Positions 7,873-18,022 of a stretch of 64,000 bases of DNA are shown piece by piece. Under the pieces are notes generated by a model, which saw nothing but the letters and a program-made list of their open reading frames with translations, ran no database searches and was not told where the DNA came from. The stretch is taken from positions 231,168 to 295,167 of the forward strand of contig NZ_LIVV01000002.1 of NCBI RefSeq assembly GCF_001905825.1. Reading direction: 5' to 3'. The translations under genes and the position numbers were made by a program. The stretch's first letter is position 1, and the number at the start of each line of letters is the position of its first letter. This DNA is from Streptomyces sp. CB02009 (GTDB lineage: Bacteria > Actinomycetota > Actinomycetes > Streptomycetales > Streptomycetaceae).

Positions 7873-8217
7873 TCAGCGGGCCAACTGGCCCTCCAGCCAC
7901 TGCAGGACCTCCGGCGTCACCGGGTCGGTGATGTCGGCGAACTCCTCGTGCTTCTTGAGGAACTTGGCCACGTACGGGCAGACCGGCACGATCCGCATCC
8001 CGGACGCGCGCACGTCGGTCAGCGCCTGCTCGACCAGGATCGAGGCCAGGCCCTGGCCCGCGTAGGCGTCGTCGATCTCGGTGTGGAAGAAGACGCGCCG
8101 GTCGTCGCGGTCGCGGTACGCGGTGAGGCCGGCGCGCTGGTCGTCGACGAGGATCTCGTAGCGGTGGCGGGGGTCGACGCGGCGGACGACGGGGGTGGTT
8201 GCTGCCTGCTCGGTCAT
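7873..8217 (-). CDS. small GNAT-fold N-acetyltransferase (YjdJ/GTNAT type)
   Basis: 114 residues with the compact acetyl-CoA-binding core of the YjdJ-type GNAT branch. Visible are YEILVDDQRAGLTAYRD (beta strands), FHTEIDDAYAGQGLASILVEQAL (the Q/RxGxG/A acetyl-CoA loop as AGQGLA) and IVPVCPYVAKFLKKH (the conserved PxCPY motif of this branch). The ATG at 8217 follows AGAGG. Substrate unknown; probably a cytoplasmic protein or small-amine acetyltransferase. Confidence 0.9.
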   Translation of the reverse strand: MTEQAATTPVVRRVDPRHRYEILVDDQRAGLTAYRDRDDRRVFFHTEIDDAYAGQGLASILVEQALTDVRASGMRIVPVCPYVAKFLKKHEEFADITDPVTPEVLQWLEGQLAR

Positions 8218-8233
8218 GATGGCGTGCCTCTCG

Positions 8234-8254
8234 GGTCGAGGGTCGAGGGTCGAG
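8234..8254. repeat. GGTCGAG heptamer, 3 tandem copies
   Basis: Three perfect copies of GGTCGAG just upstream of the GNAT gene start, followed by a decayed fourth. Non-coding. Confidence 0.75.
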
Positions 8255-8335
8255 GGTTCGTGCGGTGCGCCGCGATGCGGTGCGATGGCGCGGGGCTCGG
8301 GTGCCTGCCGCGGGTGCGTGGCCCGGGCGAATGGC

Positions 8336-9259
8336 TCAGGCGCGGGGCGGGTTTCCGCGGGGGGTGAGTGCGGCGTTCGGCAGGGCCGGGGCGGGGAGGC
8401 GGTCGCCGGGGTATCCGTCGACGTGGCCGAACCGGTCGGAGGCGCGCTCCCACTCCTCCCTGGCCTCGACGATGTCCTGGTTGCTGCGGCCGATGAAGTT
8501 CCACCACATGACGATCTCCTCGCCGAAGGGCGTACCGCCGATGAGGACCGTCCGCGCGCGGTGGTCGGACTCGTTCGTCAGGGTCAGGGTGTCGTGCCCG
8601 GTGTCGACGTAGCCGAGTTCGGCCGGGCGGAGGACGGTTCCGGCGAGCCGGACGTCCCCTTCGTCGACGAGCAGACCGTGCTCGTGCGCCGGATCGACGG
8701 GGAGGACGACCGTGGCGCCGGGGTCGATGAGGAGTTCGGCGCCGAGGAGCGGGGTGAAGGTGCGTACGGGGGAGGTATCGCCGGCGAGCGAGCCGAGGAA
8801 CACCCGCAGTTCCGCGCCGTCGAGCCGCACCGGCTTCGGGGCGTGGTGCTGGAAGTCGCGCTCGGCGTGGCGGTGCGCGTCGGGCAGAGCCACCCACAGC
8901 TGCACCCCGTGCAGGACGGCGGTGTCGGGGGTGGAGACCTCGGTGTGGCTGATGCCGTGGCCGCCGGTCATGAGGTTCAGCTCCCCGGGCCGTACGAACG
9001 CGTGGCTGCCGAGGCTGTCGCGGTGCTCGATCTCGCCGCTGAAGAGCCAGCTCACGGTCTGCAGACCGGTGTGCGGGTGGGGGGCGACGTCCATGCCGCC
9101 GGACTCTGCGACCCGGTCGGGGCCGTAGTGGTCGGCGAAGCACCAGGCGCCGATGAGGGTGCGGGACCGCTGGGGCAGGGTGCGCCGTACGGTCATGGCG
9201 CGCGGCCCGCCCAGCGGGACGTCCCGCGCGGAGAGAATCTCGACCTCCGTGTCGCTCAT
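8336..9259 (-). CDS. pirin family protein (bicupin)
   Basis: Pirin-like cupin of 307 residues starting at ATG 9259, which follows GGAGAGGGG; an upstream in-frame ATG at 9313 would extend it over the divergent promoter region and is rejected. The N-terminal cupin carries the metal-ligand residues expected of pirins (DVAPHPHTGLQTVSWL and MTGGHGISHTEV) and the C-terminal cupin ends VMWWNFIGRSNQDI, the conserved pirin signature. Some bacterial pirins act as quercetin dioxygenases or redox-sensitive regulators; the role here is unknown. The divergent AhpD-like gene suggests a shared oxidative or aromatic-compound response. Confidence 0.93.
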   Translation of the reverse strand: MSDTEVEILSARDVPLGGPRAMTVRRTLPQRSRTLIGAWCFADHYGPDRVAESGGMDVAPHPHTGLQTVSWLFSGEIEHRDSLGSHAFVRPGELNLMTGGHGISHTEVSTPDTAVLHGVQLWVALPDAHRHAERDFQHHAPKPVRLDGAELRVFLGSLAGDTSPVRTFTPLLGAELLIDPGATVVLPVDPAHEHGLLVDEGDVRLAGTVLRPAELGYVDTGHDTLTLTNESDHRARTVLIGGTPFGEEIVMWWNFIGRSNQDIVEAREEWERASDRFGHVDGYPGDRLPAPALPNAALTPRGNPPRA

Positions 9260-9294
9260 GCCCGACCCCTCTCCGTCCGTCCTCGTCAAGCGAT

Positions 9295-9317
9295 ATAGTT
9301 TCGCTTTCAACAACTAT
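9295..9317. promoter_or_regulatory. AT-rich inverted repeat in pirin/AhpD divergent region
   Basis: ATAGTT - 11 bp - AACTAT, a perfect 6-bp dyad in an A/T-rich island (GATATAG before it, ATGATCAT palindrome after it at 9320-9327). In such G/C-rich DNA this marks a likely promoter and regulator site for the divergent pair. Confidence 0.55.
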
Positions 9318-9370
9318 GGATGATCATAGCCCCAGAACCCGTGACGCGCACGGATTCCTCGAAGGAGCGC

Positions 9371-10045
9371 ATGGTGAACGACGCGATCAACCACGTGAAG
9401 GACGCGAACGACGCGAACGACGCGAGCGACCCGATGGACGGTAACGCCCCGCGTGACGTGAACGGTACGACGGACGGGCGGCGGGTCTACCTCGACAAAC
9501 AGAGCCCCGCGGCCTACCGGGCCCTGGTCCACACCGCCGACGCCGTCCGCGCGACCGCCGCGGAGGCCGGGCTCGACCGGATCCTGGTCGAGCTGGTCAA
9601 CCTCCGGGTGTCGCAGATCAACGGCTGCGCGTCCTGCCTCGACGTCCACACCAGGGCCGCGCTCCGGGCCGGCGAGACCACCCGGCGCCTCGGCGTGCTC
9701 CCCGCCTGGCGGGACACCGAGCTCTTCACCGCACGGGAACGCGCGGCCCTCGCCCTGGCGGAGGCCACGACCGACCCGGCGGACCGCCTCGCGCAGGACC
9801 GGGCGTACGGTGCGGCGCGCGCGGTCCTGGACGACGAGGAGATCTCGGCGGTGATCTGGGTGGCGATCGCCATCAACGCGTTCAACCGCGTGTCGATCCT
9901 GAGCCGTCACCCCGTACGCGCCGCCGCCACCACCACATCCCCCGCCACCACCACGTCCCCCGCCACCTCCACCGTCTCCGCCACTACCTCGGCTTCCGGC
10001 TCCGCCCCCGTCTCCGCGCCGCTCCCCGTGGACGCTACGGCCTGA
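9371..10045 (+). CDS. carboxymuconolactone decarboxylase / AhpD-like protein
   Basis: Alkylhydroperoxidase D-like protein of 224 residues. The central CMD domain (about residues 40-180) carries the redox pair and proton-relay residues as INGCASCLDVHTRAA, the AhpD-type CxxC-x3-H motif. The ATG at 9371 follows AAGGAG; the frame is open to 9320 but lacks a ribosome-binding site there. Both ends are low-complexity: the N-terminus has repeated NDA/DAN units (9-bp DNA repeats at about 9399-9430) and the C-terminus is Thr/Ser/Ala-rich. Its last 11 bp overlap the convergent YoaK-like gene. Likely peroxide or thiol redox defence. Confidence 0.9.
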   Translation: MVNDAINHVKDANDANDASDPMDGNAPRDVNGTTDGRRVYLDKQSPAAYRALVHTADAVRATAAEAGLDRILVELVNLRVSQINGCASCLDVHTRAALRAGETTRRLGVLPAWRDTELFTARERAALALAEATTDPADRLAQDRAYGAARAVLDDEEISAVIWVAIAINAFNRVSILSRHPVRAAATTTSPATTTSPATSTVSATTSASGSAPVSAPLPVDATA

Positions 10046-10763
10046 TCCACGCCGCGTCGGTGGCCGCCAGACGTCTCGTGACGGCGGCGGCCACCACGAG
10101 CAGGGCGAGGGCCACTCCCAGGACGACCGCGAGTCCGGCGTCGAGGAGCAGGGCGCCGACGAGCGCGCCGAGGACCATCGCCAGGACGGACAGGATCCGC
10201 CGCCCCGGCCGGGGGTCGTCGCCACCGGTCGGGGCGGAGTCCGAGGCCAGGCCGGTCAGCGTCTGGGTCAGCACGGTCGTGGTCAGGTCCGGCACGCCGA
10301 TGCGGCGGGCCACCGCCGTCTGCATCCCCATGGCGAGGCCGAGGGCGACGATCAGGGTGTACCGGCCCGGCGGGCCCACGGTGTCGTGCGCCACGAGGGC
10401 GACGACGAGCGCCGCCGCGACGAGCCCCGCCTGCAGGGCGAGCGCCGAGGCGAGCAGCCGCCCGCGGTGTGCGGCGAAGCGGGCACCGAACCGGCCGCCC
10501 GCCACCGCGCCGGCGAGGAACGAGGCCAGGGACACCAGGGAGGCGGGCGCGGACAGGCCCCCGGCGCCCGCGAGGGCGAAGCCCAGGAGCGCCACGTTGC
10601 CGGTCATGTTGGCGACGAAGACCTGCCCGAGCCCCAGGAAGCTGACCGCGTCCACGAGTCCGGTGACCAGGGTGAGGGCCAGCATGAGAGGCGGCAGCGG
10701 CCCGTGCCTGTCGCCCTTGGGCGGCACCAGCGTGTGGGCGATGTCGACCAGCAGTCTGCGCAT
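10035..10763 (-). CDS. YoaK/DUF1275 family membrane protein
   Basis: Integral membrane protein of 242 residues with about six hydrophobic segments. Diagnostic YoaK/DUF1275 pieces are LVTGLVDAVSFLGLGQVFVANMTGNVALLGFALAG and GLAMGMQTAVARRIGVPDLTTTVLTQTLTGLA. GGAGTG precedes the ATG at 10763. The function of this family is not established. The 3' end overlaps the AhpD-like gene by 11 bp (tail to tail). Confidence 0.92.
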   Translation of the reverse strand: MRRLLVDIAHTLVPPKGDRHGPLPPLMLALTLVTGLVDAVSFLGLGQVFVANMTGNVALLGFALAGAGGLSAPASLVSLASFLAGAVAGGRFGARFAAHRGRLLASALALQAGLVAAALVVALVAHDTVGPPGRYTLIVALGLAMGMQTAVARRIGVPDLTTTVLTQTLTGLASDSAPTGGDDPRPGRRILSVLAMVLGALVGALLLDAGLAVVLGVALALLVVAAAVTRRLAATDAAWIRP

Positions 10764-10956
10764 GCCTCGGACACTCCTTCCGCGACGGGGTCCGCGGCCA
10801 GGTTCCGAAGCCCTTCTGTGACGTACACCGGTTCACTCCCGATCGCGTGCCCCGCCACGCCGGAGCGGGCCGTGTACGGTGCTCCGGCACACCGGAGCGG
10901 GCCGAGGCCGGAGGGGTACGGCCGTGTCCGTCGGCGGGGCGGGGCGTTGTGAGGGT

Positions 10957-11247
10957 GTGATCTCTACACGACGCATTTCCTCAGTTCTCGCCGTCGCCGC
11001 CGCCTTCTCGTGCCTCGGCGCGTCCGCGGCGCAGGCCGCCACCACCAGCCCGCTCGGCCCGCCGATCAACCCGGTCAGCGAGCTCGACGCGATCGCCACG
11101 ACCGGGATCCCGGAGGAGTCCAAGGGGCAGTTCCCCGGCATCGCGGGCCAGCTCGGCGGGCTCAGCCAGGTGCACCAGGTGAACCAGCTCCGCCAGCTCA
11201 CCGACCTGGCCGCGCCGGCCACCGGGCTGCTGCCCGAGATCTCCTGA
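10957..11247 (+). CDS. small secreted protein
   Basis: 96-residue product beginning ISTRRISSVLAVAAAFSCLG with a signal peptide cleaved near AQAATTS, leaving about 73 residues (SPLGPPINPVSELDAIA ... VHQVNQLRQLTDLAAPATGLLPEIS) with no cysteine in the mature part. The GTG at 10957 places the basic segment directly at the N-terminus; a GTG at 10924 would lengthen it by 11 residues. Such short, helical secreted proteins of unknown role are common in Streptomyces. Confidence 0.75.
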   Translation: MISTRRISSVLAVAAAFSCLGASAAQAATTSPLGPPINPVSELDAIATTGIPEESKGQFPGIAGQLGGLSQVHQVNQLRQLTDLAAPATGLLPEIS

Positions 11248-11340
11248 CCGGTCCTCCGGACGGAAGAACCGGCACCGCGCGGGGAGCGCGGTGCCGGTTC
11301 TCTCTGTGTGTGGGGCGGTCTGTGTGTGGGGCGGTTCGCG

Positions 11341-11592
11341 TCACCAGCCGAAGCGGCGGTCGACCAGCGCGGCGAACTCCTCGAACGACAGGACGCGGTC
11401 GCCGTTCTGGTCGGCCTGGTCGAACAGGGCCGAGGCGTCGTCGTCCGTCCCCACGCCCCACGCGGGTATGACCCCCTGTGCGGCCAGAGTCGGGCCCTTG
11501 GCCCGCAGCGCGTTGATGACCTCGATGCGCGTCAGGCTGCCGTCATGGTCGAGATCGAGCGCGTCGAAGAGAGTGCGGGCCTTGTCGCTCAT
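11341..11592 (-). CDS. EF-hand calcium-binding protein
   Basis: 83-residue protein with two EF-hand loops: DLDHDGSLTRIE (residues 13-24) and DQNGDRVLSFEE (about 61-72). In both, the loop positions 1, 3, 5 and 12 are filled by suitable oxygen donors; the second has Arg at position 6 instead of Gly. GCAGGA precedes the ATG at 11592. This is a small calmodulin-like Ca2+ buffer or sensor of a type found widely in Streptomyces. It is single-copy here and divergent from recQ across a 250-bp gap holding a 13-bp repeat. Confidence 0.92.
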   Translation of the reverse strand: MSDKARTLFDALDLDHDGSLTRIEVINALRAKGPTLAAQGVIPAWGVGTDDDASALFDQADQNGDRVLSFEEFAALVDRRFGW

Positions 11593-11689
11593 GATGTGTC
11601 CTGCTTCCCTGTGGCCGCGGCTGGTGCATCGGCCGATGCGTCCCTGTGCAGAAGGACGCGGGGTTCGCCCTTCGCGTTGCCTCAGGGCC

Positions 11690-11741
11690 CCGTCGTTGAG
11701 AACCGTCGTCGAGCTCCGTCGTCGAAACCCGTCGTCGAGCC
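11690..11741. repeat. 13-bp tandem repeat, 4 copies
   Basis: Four adjacent units of the type CCGTCGTCGAGNN start at 11690, 11703, 11716 and 11729. They lie in the divergent region between the EF-hand gene and recQ. Confidence 0.85.
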
Positions 11742-11843
11742 CCGTCGCACGGCGCGGGCCGCCGTGCGTGGAGGCGGCGAGGAGTTGTCCACAGGTTCCG
11801 GCGGTGCGGCCGGGGTGTCCGTGGCGGCCGATAGGGTGGGTGA

Positions 11844-13958
11844 ATGGTCCTTTCCGACGGTTCCGCCGTGATCTCCGAGGCAGCGCAGGTGCTCCACCGC
11901 GTCTTCGGCTACAGCTCCTTCCGAGGCGAGCAGCAGGAGATCATCGAGCAGGTCGTCGACGGCGGCGACGCCCTCGTGCTGATGCCGACCGGCGGCGGAA
12001 AGTCCCTCTGCTACCAGATCCCGGCCCTGGTCAGAGACGGCACCGGCGTGGTGATCTCGCCGCTGATCGCCCTCATGCAGGACCAGGTCGACGCGCTCAG
12101 GGCGCTCGGGGTGCGGGCCGGATTCCTGAACTCGACCCAGGATCCGTACGAGCGGCAGGCCGTCGAGCAGGCCTTCCTCGCCGACGAGCTCGATCTGCTC
12201 TACCTGGCTCCCGAGCGGCTCCGCACCGAGGGCACCCAGCGGCTCCTCGACCGGGGCAAGGTGTCGCTCTTCGCCATCGACGAGGCGCACTGCGTCGCCC
12301 AGTGGGGCCACGACTTCCGGCCCGACTACCTGGCGCTGTCCATGCTCCACGAGCGCTGGCCCAAGGTGCCCCGGATCGCGCTGACCGCGACGGCCACCGA
12401 GTCCACCCACAAGGAGATCGCGGCGCGGCTCGGCCTGGAGGACGCCCGGCACTTCGTCGCCGGCTTCGACCGGCCGAACATCCAGTACCGCATCGTCCCG
12501 AAGAACAGCCCGCACAAGCAGCTGCTCGAACTGATCAGGGCCGAGCACGCCGGGGACGCCGGAGTCGTCTACTGCCTCTCCCGCGCCTCCGTGGAGAAGA
12601 CCGCCGCCCTCCTCGTGGAGAACGGCATCGACGCCGTCCCGTACCACGCGGGCATGGACGCCCGTGCGCGCGCGGCGAACCAGGCCCGCTTCCTCCGGGA
12701 GGACGGGGTCGTCGTGGTGGCGACCATCGCGTTCGGCATGGGCATCGACAAGCCCGACGTGCGCTTCGTCGCCCATCTCGACCTGCCCAAGTCCGTCGAG
12801 GGCTACTACCAGGAGACCGGCCGCGCCGGCCGCGACGGCGAGCCCGCCACCGCCTGGCTGGCGTACGGACTCCAGGACGTCGTCCAGCAGCGCAAGATGA
12901 TCGACGGCTCCGAGGGTGACGAGCAGCACCGGCGCGCCCTCGCCATGCACCTGGAGGCCATGCTCGCGCTCTGCGAGACGGTCGACTGCCGCCGCGTCCG
13001 CCTCCTCGCCTACTTCGGCCAGTCCGGCGAGCCCTGCGGCAACTGCGACACATGCCTGACCCCGGCCGAGTCCTGGGACGGCACCGTCGCCGCGCAGAAG
13101 CTGCTGTCCACCGTGTGGCGGCTGGCCAAGGAGCGCCGTCAGAAGTTCGGCGCCGGACAGATCATCGACATCCTCCAGGGCAAGAAGACGGCCAAGGTCA
13201 TCCAGTTCGACCACGACGGCCTCTCGGTGTTCGGCGTCGGCTCCGACCTGGGGACCGCCGAGTGGCGCGGGGTCGTGCGGCAGCTCCTCGCGCTGGGGCT
13301 CCTCGCGGTCGAGGGCGACTACGGCACGCTCGTGCTCACGGAGAAGAGCGGCGAGGTGCTCGGCGGGCAGCGCACCGTCACGCTGCGCAAGGAGAAGGCG
13401 CCGGCCGCCGCCTCCCGCAAGGAGTCCGGCGGGCGCTCCGGGAAGGGAGCCCGGGTGCCGGTCGACCTGCCGGCGGCCGCGGTCCCGGTCTTCGAGGCGC
13501 TGCGCGGCTGGCGGGCCGCGACGGCACGCGAGCAGAGCGTCCCGGCGTACGTCGTGTTCCACGACGCCACGCTGCGGGAGATCGCGACGCAGCTCCCGTC
13601 GACGGTCGAGGAGCTCGGCACCATCGGCGGCGTCGGCGAGGCCAAGCTGGCGAAGTACGCCGAGGGGGTGCTGGAGGCGCTGGCGGAGAGCGGGGCCGAC
13701 GCGGCGGCCGCCGCACCGGGAACCGAGGCCGGTGCGGCTTCCGCCGACGCGCCCGCGGACGCGGCGGACCCGGCGGTCCCCGTCGCGCGGTCCGCCGCCC
13801 TCGCGAGGTCCGCGCCGTCCGCGAGGTCCGCCGCCCCCGCGCGGCCCGCGCCGTCCGCACCTTCCGGTCCGGAGTACGAGGCCGCGTACGACGAGGAGCC
13901 GCCCTACGACATGGACGGGATGGAGGAGCCGCCTCCGCCCTACGACGACTGGCGGTAG
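11844..13958 (+). CDS. recQ: RecQ-type ATP-dependent DNA helicase
   Basis: 3'-5' DNA helicase of 704 residues. Visible motifs are Walker [14 protein letters not shown] (about residue 48), DEAH box [18 protein letters not shown] (about 146), motif [11 protein letters not shown], and a Zn-binding RQC subdomain with cysteines in CETVDCRR and [10 protein letters not shown]. An HRDC domain ([19 protein letters not shown] ... [23 protein letters not shown], about 540-620) follows. The last 85 residues are an Ala/Pro/Ser linker and an acidic Tyr/Pro tail ending PPPPYDDWR, which resembles a protein-interaction tail. TAGGGT lies just upstream of the ATG. Role: recombination and replication-fork repair. 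Confidence 0.95.
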   Translation: MVLSDGSAVISEAAQVLHRVFGYSSFRGEQQEIIEQVVDGGDALVLMPTGGGKSLCYQIPALVRDGTGVVISPLIALMQDQVDALRALGVRAGFLNSTQDPYERQAVEQAFLADELDLLYLAPERLRTEGTQRLLDRGKVSLFAIDEAHCVAQWGHDFRPDYLALSMLHERWPKVPRIALTATATESTHKEIAARLGLEDARHFVAGFDRPNIQYRIVPKNSPHKQLLELIRAEHAGDAGVVYCLSRASVEKTAALLVENGIDAVPYHAGMDARARAANQARFLREDGVVVVATIAFGMGIDKPDVRFVAHLDLPKSVEGYYQETGRAGRDGEPATAWLAYGLQDVVQQRKMIDGSEGDEQHRRALAMHLEAMLALCETVDCRRVRLLAYFGQSGEPCGNCDTCLTPAESWDGTVAAQKLLSTVWRLAKERRQKFGAGQIIDILQGKKTAKVIQFDHDGLSVFGVGSDLGTAEWRGVVRQLLALGLLAVEGDYGTLVLTEKSGEVLGGQRTVTLRKEKAPAAASRKESGGRSGKGARVPVDLPAAAVPVFEALRGWRAATAREQSVPAYVVFHDATLREIATQLPSTVEELGTIGGVGEAKLAKYAEGVLEALAESGADAAAAAPGTEAGAASADAPADAADPAVPVARSAALARSAPSARSAAPARPAPSAPSGPEYEAAYDEEPPYDMDGMEEPPPPYDDWR

Positions 13959-14009
13959 CCGGCCGGCGACGGGCGCCGCCCCACCCGCGGATTCCTCACC
14001 CCGTCCCGC

Positions 14010-15284
14010 TCAGGCGGGCTGCGGGGTGAGGCGGCGCAGGCCCCGCCGGTCGTAGTACCGGGTCATGGCGAAGCCGAAGGCCAGGGCCAGGGCCGTGCCC
14101 ACGGCGATCATGATCCAGCCGCGGGCCAGACCCGCGTCGGCGCGGGCGTCGAAGTACAGGATGGACCTGACACCCGCGCCGAGCTGGTGCATCGGCTCGA
14201 AGAGTCCCAGGAAGCGGAAGAAGCCCGGGGTGGCCTCCAGGGGGACGGTCGCGCCCGAGGACGGCAGGGCGAGGGCGATGAAGACGAACATGGAGACGAG
14301 CTGGCCGATGCCTCCGAACGCGGCGTTGATGGCCTGGACGCCCAGACCGACGGCGACCGTCGCGCAGTAGGAGAACAGCCACAGCATCGGCAGGTGGGAG
14401 GCGTCCATGCCCAGGACCGTGATCGTGGCCACCATGACGAGCGTCGTGGTGAGCAGCGAGATGCCCGCCGTCATCAGCATCTTCAGGACCAGCGTCTGCG
14501 TGCGGTCGATCGGGACCGTCGGGTACCGGGAGTGCCAGGGGCCGATCTCGCTGTCGGCGTAGCCGAGCGACGTGTCGACGCCGCTGTTGACGAGGTTGCC
14601 GCCGATGAAGCCGCCGAGGACGAGCAGCAGGGTGTAGTAGAACGCGGTCAGGCCCAGACCGCTGTGCCGGCCGATCGGATGGCCGACCTGGGTGGTGACG
14701 GCGACCGGGTCGGCCAGGAGCAGCCGGGTCGTCGGGACGTCGGTGCCGGCGGCGAGCTGCTTGCCGATGGCCAGCGAGGCCTGATGGGCCGCGCTCTGGT
14801 TGATCTGGGCCGTGATCGACGAACCCAGACTGCCGAGGCCGGGATTGGTGAGCACGGTGATCGTCGGCCGTACCGTCGCCCGGTTCGTGGTCAGGGCGGC
14901 GACGGACGCGGTGAAGTCCTCCGGGACGACCAGGGCGCCGAAGATCTCGCCGGAGGCCAGCGCGTCCTGCGCCTGCGCGCGGTCGAGCCGCCGCCAGTGG
15001 ACGCTGTCGTCCGAGGAGCCGGCGACGATCCGGTCGGTGATCTGCTTCCCCAGGGGCTCCCGCTGTCCGGGCAGCGGGGTGCCCCGGTCCTCGTCGACCA
15101 GGGCGACGGGCAGCCTGTGCAGGTTGTCGTTCGGGTTGAGGATGCCGCCCATGTAGAGGAGCGAGAGGCCCACGGCGACCAGCGCGCTCAGGACGGTCGG
15201 TACGAGCCACAGCTTGGGTTTCCGGACGAGGGTCCGGGCGCGGACCTGCGGGCCGGGGGTGTGCGGGGGGATCGCGGACGTCAT
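14010..15284 (-). CDS. DUF3533 / ABC-2-like membrane protein
   Basis: 424 residues: one N-terminal transmembrane helix (LWLVPTVLSALVAVGLSLLYMGG), a 160-residue outside domain (VALVDEDRGTPLPG ... ITVLTNPGLGSLGSSITAQINQSA), then about five membrane helices with a central PHRD-like loop. This order matches DUF3533 and YhgE/Pip-related ABC-2 permease-like proteins. No ATPase subunit is adjacent. Function unknown; family members have been linked to export or secretion. Convergent with recQ, divergent from the clp-like gene. Confidence 0.85.
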   Translation of the reverse strand: MTSAIPPHTPGPQVRARTLVRKPKLWLVPTVLSALVAVGLSLLYMGGILNPNDNLHRLPVALVDEDRGTPLPGQREPLGKQITDRIVAGSSDDSVHWRRLDRAQAQDALASGEIFGALVVPEDFTASVAALTTNRATVRPTITVLTNPGLGSLGSSITAQINQSAAHQASLAIGKQLAAGTDVPTTRLLLADPVAVTTQVGHPIGRHSGLGLTAFYYTLLLVLGGFIGGNLVNSGVDTSLGYADSEIGPWHSRYPTVPIDRTQTLVLKMLMTAGISLLTTTLVMVATITVLGMDASHLPMLWLFSYCATVAVGLGVQAINAAFGGIGQLVSMFVFIALALPSSGATVPLEATPGFFRFLGLFEPMHQLGAGVRSILYFDARADAGLARGWIMIAVGTALALAFGFAMTRYYDRRGLRRLTPQPA

Positions 15285-15464
15285 GGTGTCATCGTCGACG
15301 CGCGCGGCGCCGTGGCGGGGATTGCGGCCCGTACGGGTGGGGCGGGCGTGTCGGGCGCGGGGAGGGGCGGAGAGGCCCGTCGGTCGAGGGGCGCCACTCC
15401 GGTTGCGTCGCCCTACACGTCACGTTTGAGTGGAAAAGACCTCACTTGCGTCTCTGGAGCTGAC

Positions 15465-18017
15465 ATGTCGATGGCGTTCGGTTCACCCTTCGGTTCGTCC
15501 GATCCGTTCAGCGACATGCTGAACCGGTTCTTCGGAATGTCGCCGGCGTCCTCGCCCCCGGCCGTCCAGCGCGTACCGATCGGCCGACTCCTCACCGAGT
15601 CCTCGCACGAACTCCTCAACCTGGCCGCCCGGAAGGCCGTCGAGGACGGCACGTCCGACCTCGACACCGAACACCTGCTGTGGGCGGCGACCCAGGTCGA
15701 CCCCTCCCGCAGGCTGCTGTCCCAGGTCGGCGTCGACCCCGAGGCGCTCGCCGCCCAGCTCGACCGGGTACTGCCCCGGGAGTCCGGCGAGCCCTCGTCT
15801 GAGCCCGGACTCACCCCGGCGGCCAAGCGCACGCTCGCCGCCGCCTACGGCCGCTCGCAGGAGACGGGCGTGTCGTACATCGGCCCCGAGCACATCCTCG
15901 CGGCGCTCCTCGACGACTCCGACTCCGGGGCGACGCGGCTCCTGGGCGCCGACGACCACGACGTGAAGAAGCTGCGCGGCCTCACGGACCAGGCGGCCCG
16001 CACCGACGGCGGCGCCCCGGCCGCAGCAAAGCAGCAGAAGCAGCCGGCCACCACCCTGGACGAGTTCGGCAGGGACCTCACGGACGAGGCGAAGGCGGGG
16101 AAGCTCGACCCGGTGGTCGGCCGTGCCGAGGAGATCGAGCAGACCATCGAGATCCTCTCGCGGCGGTCCAAGAACAACCCGGTGCTCATCGGCGAGCCCG
16201 GCGTCGGCAAGACCGCCATCGTCGAGGGCCTCGCCCAGCGGATCGTGGCGGGCGAGGTGCCCGACACCCTGAAGGACAAGCGGGTCGTCTCCCTCGACCT
16301 GTCCGGCCTGGTGGCCGGAGCGCAGTACCGCGGCCAGTTCGAGGAGCGCCTCAAGAAGGTCATCGAGGACGTCCAGGAGGCCGGCGGCGACATCGTCCTC
16401 TTCATCGACGAACTCCACACGGTCGTCGGCGCGGGTGCGTCGGGCGAGGGCGCGATGGACGCGGGCAACATGCTGAAGCCCGCCCTCGCGCGCGGGGAGC
16501 TGCACGTCGTCGGCGCGACGACGATCGACGAGTACCGCAAGCACATCGAGAAGGACGCCGCGCTCGAACGCCGCTTCCAGCCCGTCCTCATCCCGGAGCC
16601 CACGGTCGAGGAGACCGTGCAGATCCTCGAAGGGCTGCGGGACGCCTACGAGGCCCACCACCAGGTCCGGTTCGCCGACGGCGCCCTCACGGCGGCGGCG
16701 GAGCTCTCCGACCGGTACATCGGCGACCGGTTCCTGCCCGACAAGGCCATCGACCTGATGGACCAGGCAGGGGCGCGCGTACGACTGCGCAGCGCCGGCC
16801 GCTCCACCGAGGTCGTCAGCCGGGAGGACCGGCTCGCCAAGCTCCAGCGGGAGAAGGACCAGGCCGTGGCGGCCGAGCAGTTCGAGAAGGCCTCGGACCT
16901 GAAGCGGCAGATCGCCGATGTGGAGGGCGAGATCGCGGGCATCGAGGAGCGCCGCGAGGGCGTCGTCTCGGTCACCGCCGCCGACATCGCCGACATCGTC
17001 TCGCGCCGCACCGGCATCCCCGTCTCCCAGCTCACCGCCAGCGAGAAGGAGAAGCTCCTCAAGCTGGAGGAGGAGATGCACGCCCGGATCGTCGGCCAGG
17101 ACGAGGCGGTCACCGCGGTCTCCGAGGCCGTCCGCCGCAACCGCGCCGGCATGGGCGACCCGAACCGCCCCGTCGGCTCGTTCCTCTTCCTCGGGCCCAC
17201 GGGCGTCGGCAAGACCGAACTCGCCAAGACCCTCGCCGAACTGCTCTTCGGCGAGGACGACCGCATGATCCGGTTCGACATGAGCGAGTTCCAGGAGAAG
17301 CACACCGTCGCCCGGCTCGTGGGGGCGCCTCCCGGATACGTCGGGTACGAGGAGGCCGGGCAGCTCACCGAGAAGGTGCGCCGCAACCCGTACAGCGTCG
17401 TCCTCTTCGACGAGGTGGAGAAGGCGCACCCCGACGTCTTCAACACGCTGCTGCAGATCCTCGACGACGGGCGGCTCACCGACGGCCAGGGCCGCACGGT
17501 CGACTTCCGGCACTGCGTCATCATCATGACGTCGAACATCGGCGCCCACCGGATCCTCGCCCACGAGGGCGACGCGGCCGAGCTCAAGGGCGAGCTGATG
17601 GAGGATCTGCGGGGCCGGTTCCTGCCGGAGTTCCTCAACCGCATCGACGACATCATCGTCTTCCACAGCCTCACCGAGAAGGACCTGTCGGAGATCGTCG
17701 ACCACCTCCTGGACCGCAGCAAGCACCGGGTCCGCGCCCAGGGCATGACCCTCGACGTCACCGAGGCGGCGAAGAGACTCCTCGTGGCCCACGGCTACCA
17801 GCCGGAGTTCGGCGCCCGCCCGCTGCGCCGCACGATCCAGACGGAACTCGACAACCGCATCGCCTCGCTGCTGCTCGGCGGAGAGGCGGAGCCGGGGGAC
17901 ACGATCGTCGCCGACGTGATCGACGACTCCCTCCACTGCACGATCCAGAAGGGCGACGGCGCCGGGACGGCCCCCGAGGCCCCTGCGGCGGCCGCCGCCA
18001 CCGACGGCAAGGAGTGA
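15465..18017 (+). CDS. Clp/Hsp100 AAA+ ATPase, ClpC-like architecture
   Basis: Hexameric protein-remodelling ATPase of 850 residues. ATG 15465 follows CTGGAG. An N-terminal Clp_N double repeat (about 40-160) is followed by AAA1 with GEPGVGKT (about 244) and IDELHTV, a short UVR-like helical insert ([20 protein letters not shown], about 459-500) in place of the long ClpB middle domain, then AAA2 with GPTGVGKT (about 577) and a C-terminal D2-small domain. The length and short insert resemble ClpC, but the segment after TSNIG ([18 protein letters not shown]) shows no Leu/Ile-Gly-Phe tripeptide of the ClpP-docking loop, so it may be a stand-alone disaggregase. It is coupled to the next small ORF. 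Confidence 0.92.
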   Translation: MSMAFGSPFGSSDPFSDMLNRFFGMSPASSPPAVQRVPIGRLLTESSHELLNLAARKAVEDGTSDLDTEHLLWAATQVDPSRRLLSQVGVDPEALAAQLDRVLPRESGEPSSEPGLTPAAKRTLAAAYGRSQETGVSYIGPEHILAALLDDSDSGATRLLGADDHDVKKLRGLTDQAARTDGGAPAAAKQQKQPATTLDEFGRDLTDEAKAGKLDPVVGRAEEIEQTIEILSRRSKNNPVLIGEPGVGKTAIVEGLAQRIVAGEVPDTLKDKRVVSLDLSGLVAGAQYRGQFEERLKKVIEDVQEAGGDIVLFIDELHTVVGAGASGEGAMDAGNMLKPALARGELHVVGATTIDEYRKHIEKDAALERRFQPVLIPEPTVEETVQILEGLRDAYEAHHQVRFADGALTAAAELSDRYIGDRFLPDKAIDLMDQAGARVRLRSAGRSTEVVSREDRLAKLQREKDQAVAAEQFEKASDLKRQIADVEGEIAGIEERREGVVSVTAADIADIVSRRTGIPVSQLTASEKEKLLKLEEEMHARIVGQDEAVTAVSEAVRRNRAGMGDPNRPVGSFLFLGPTGVGKTELAKTLAELLFGEDDRMIRFDMSEFQEKHTVARLVGAPPGYVGYEEAGQLTEKVRRNPYSVVLFDEVEKAHPDVFNTLLQILDDGRLTDGQGRTVDFRHCVIIMTSNIGAHRILAHEGDAAELKGELMEDLRGRFLPEFLNRIDDIIVFHSLTEKDLSEIVDHLLDRSKHRVRAQGMTLDVTEAAKRLLVAHGYQPEFGARPLRRTIQTELDNRIASLLLGGEAEPGDTIVADVIDDSLHCTIQKGDGAGTAPEAPAAAAATDGKE

Positions 18018-18022
18018 GACCG

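Noticed and set aside
9260..9313. Upstream start for the pirin gene
   Set aside because: Would extend the protein across the AT-rich dyad and promoter; ATG 9259 has a good ribosome-binding site.
15421..15450. Possible HAIR (HspR box, CTTGAGT-N7-ACTCAAG) before the clp-like gene
   Set aside because: TTTGAGT is followed by CTCACTTG, which is not the inverted half-site ACTCAAG; the symmetry fails.
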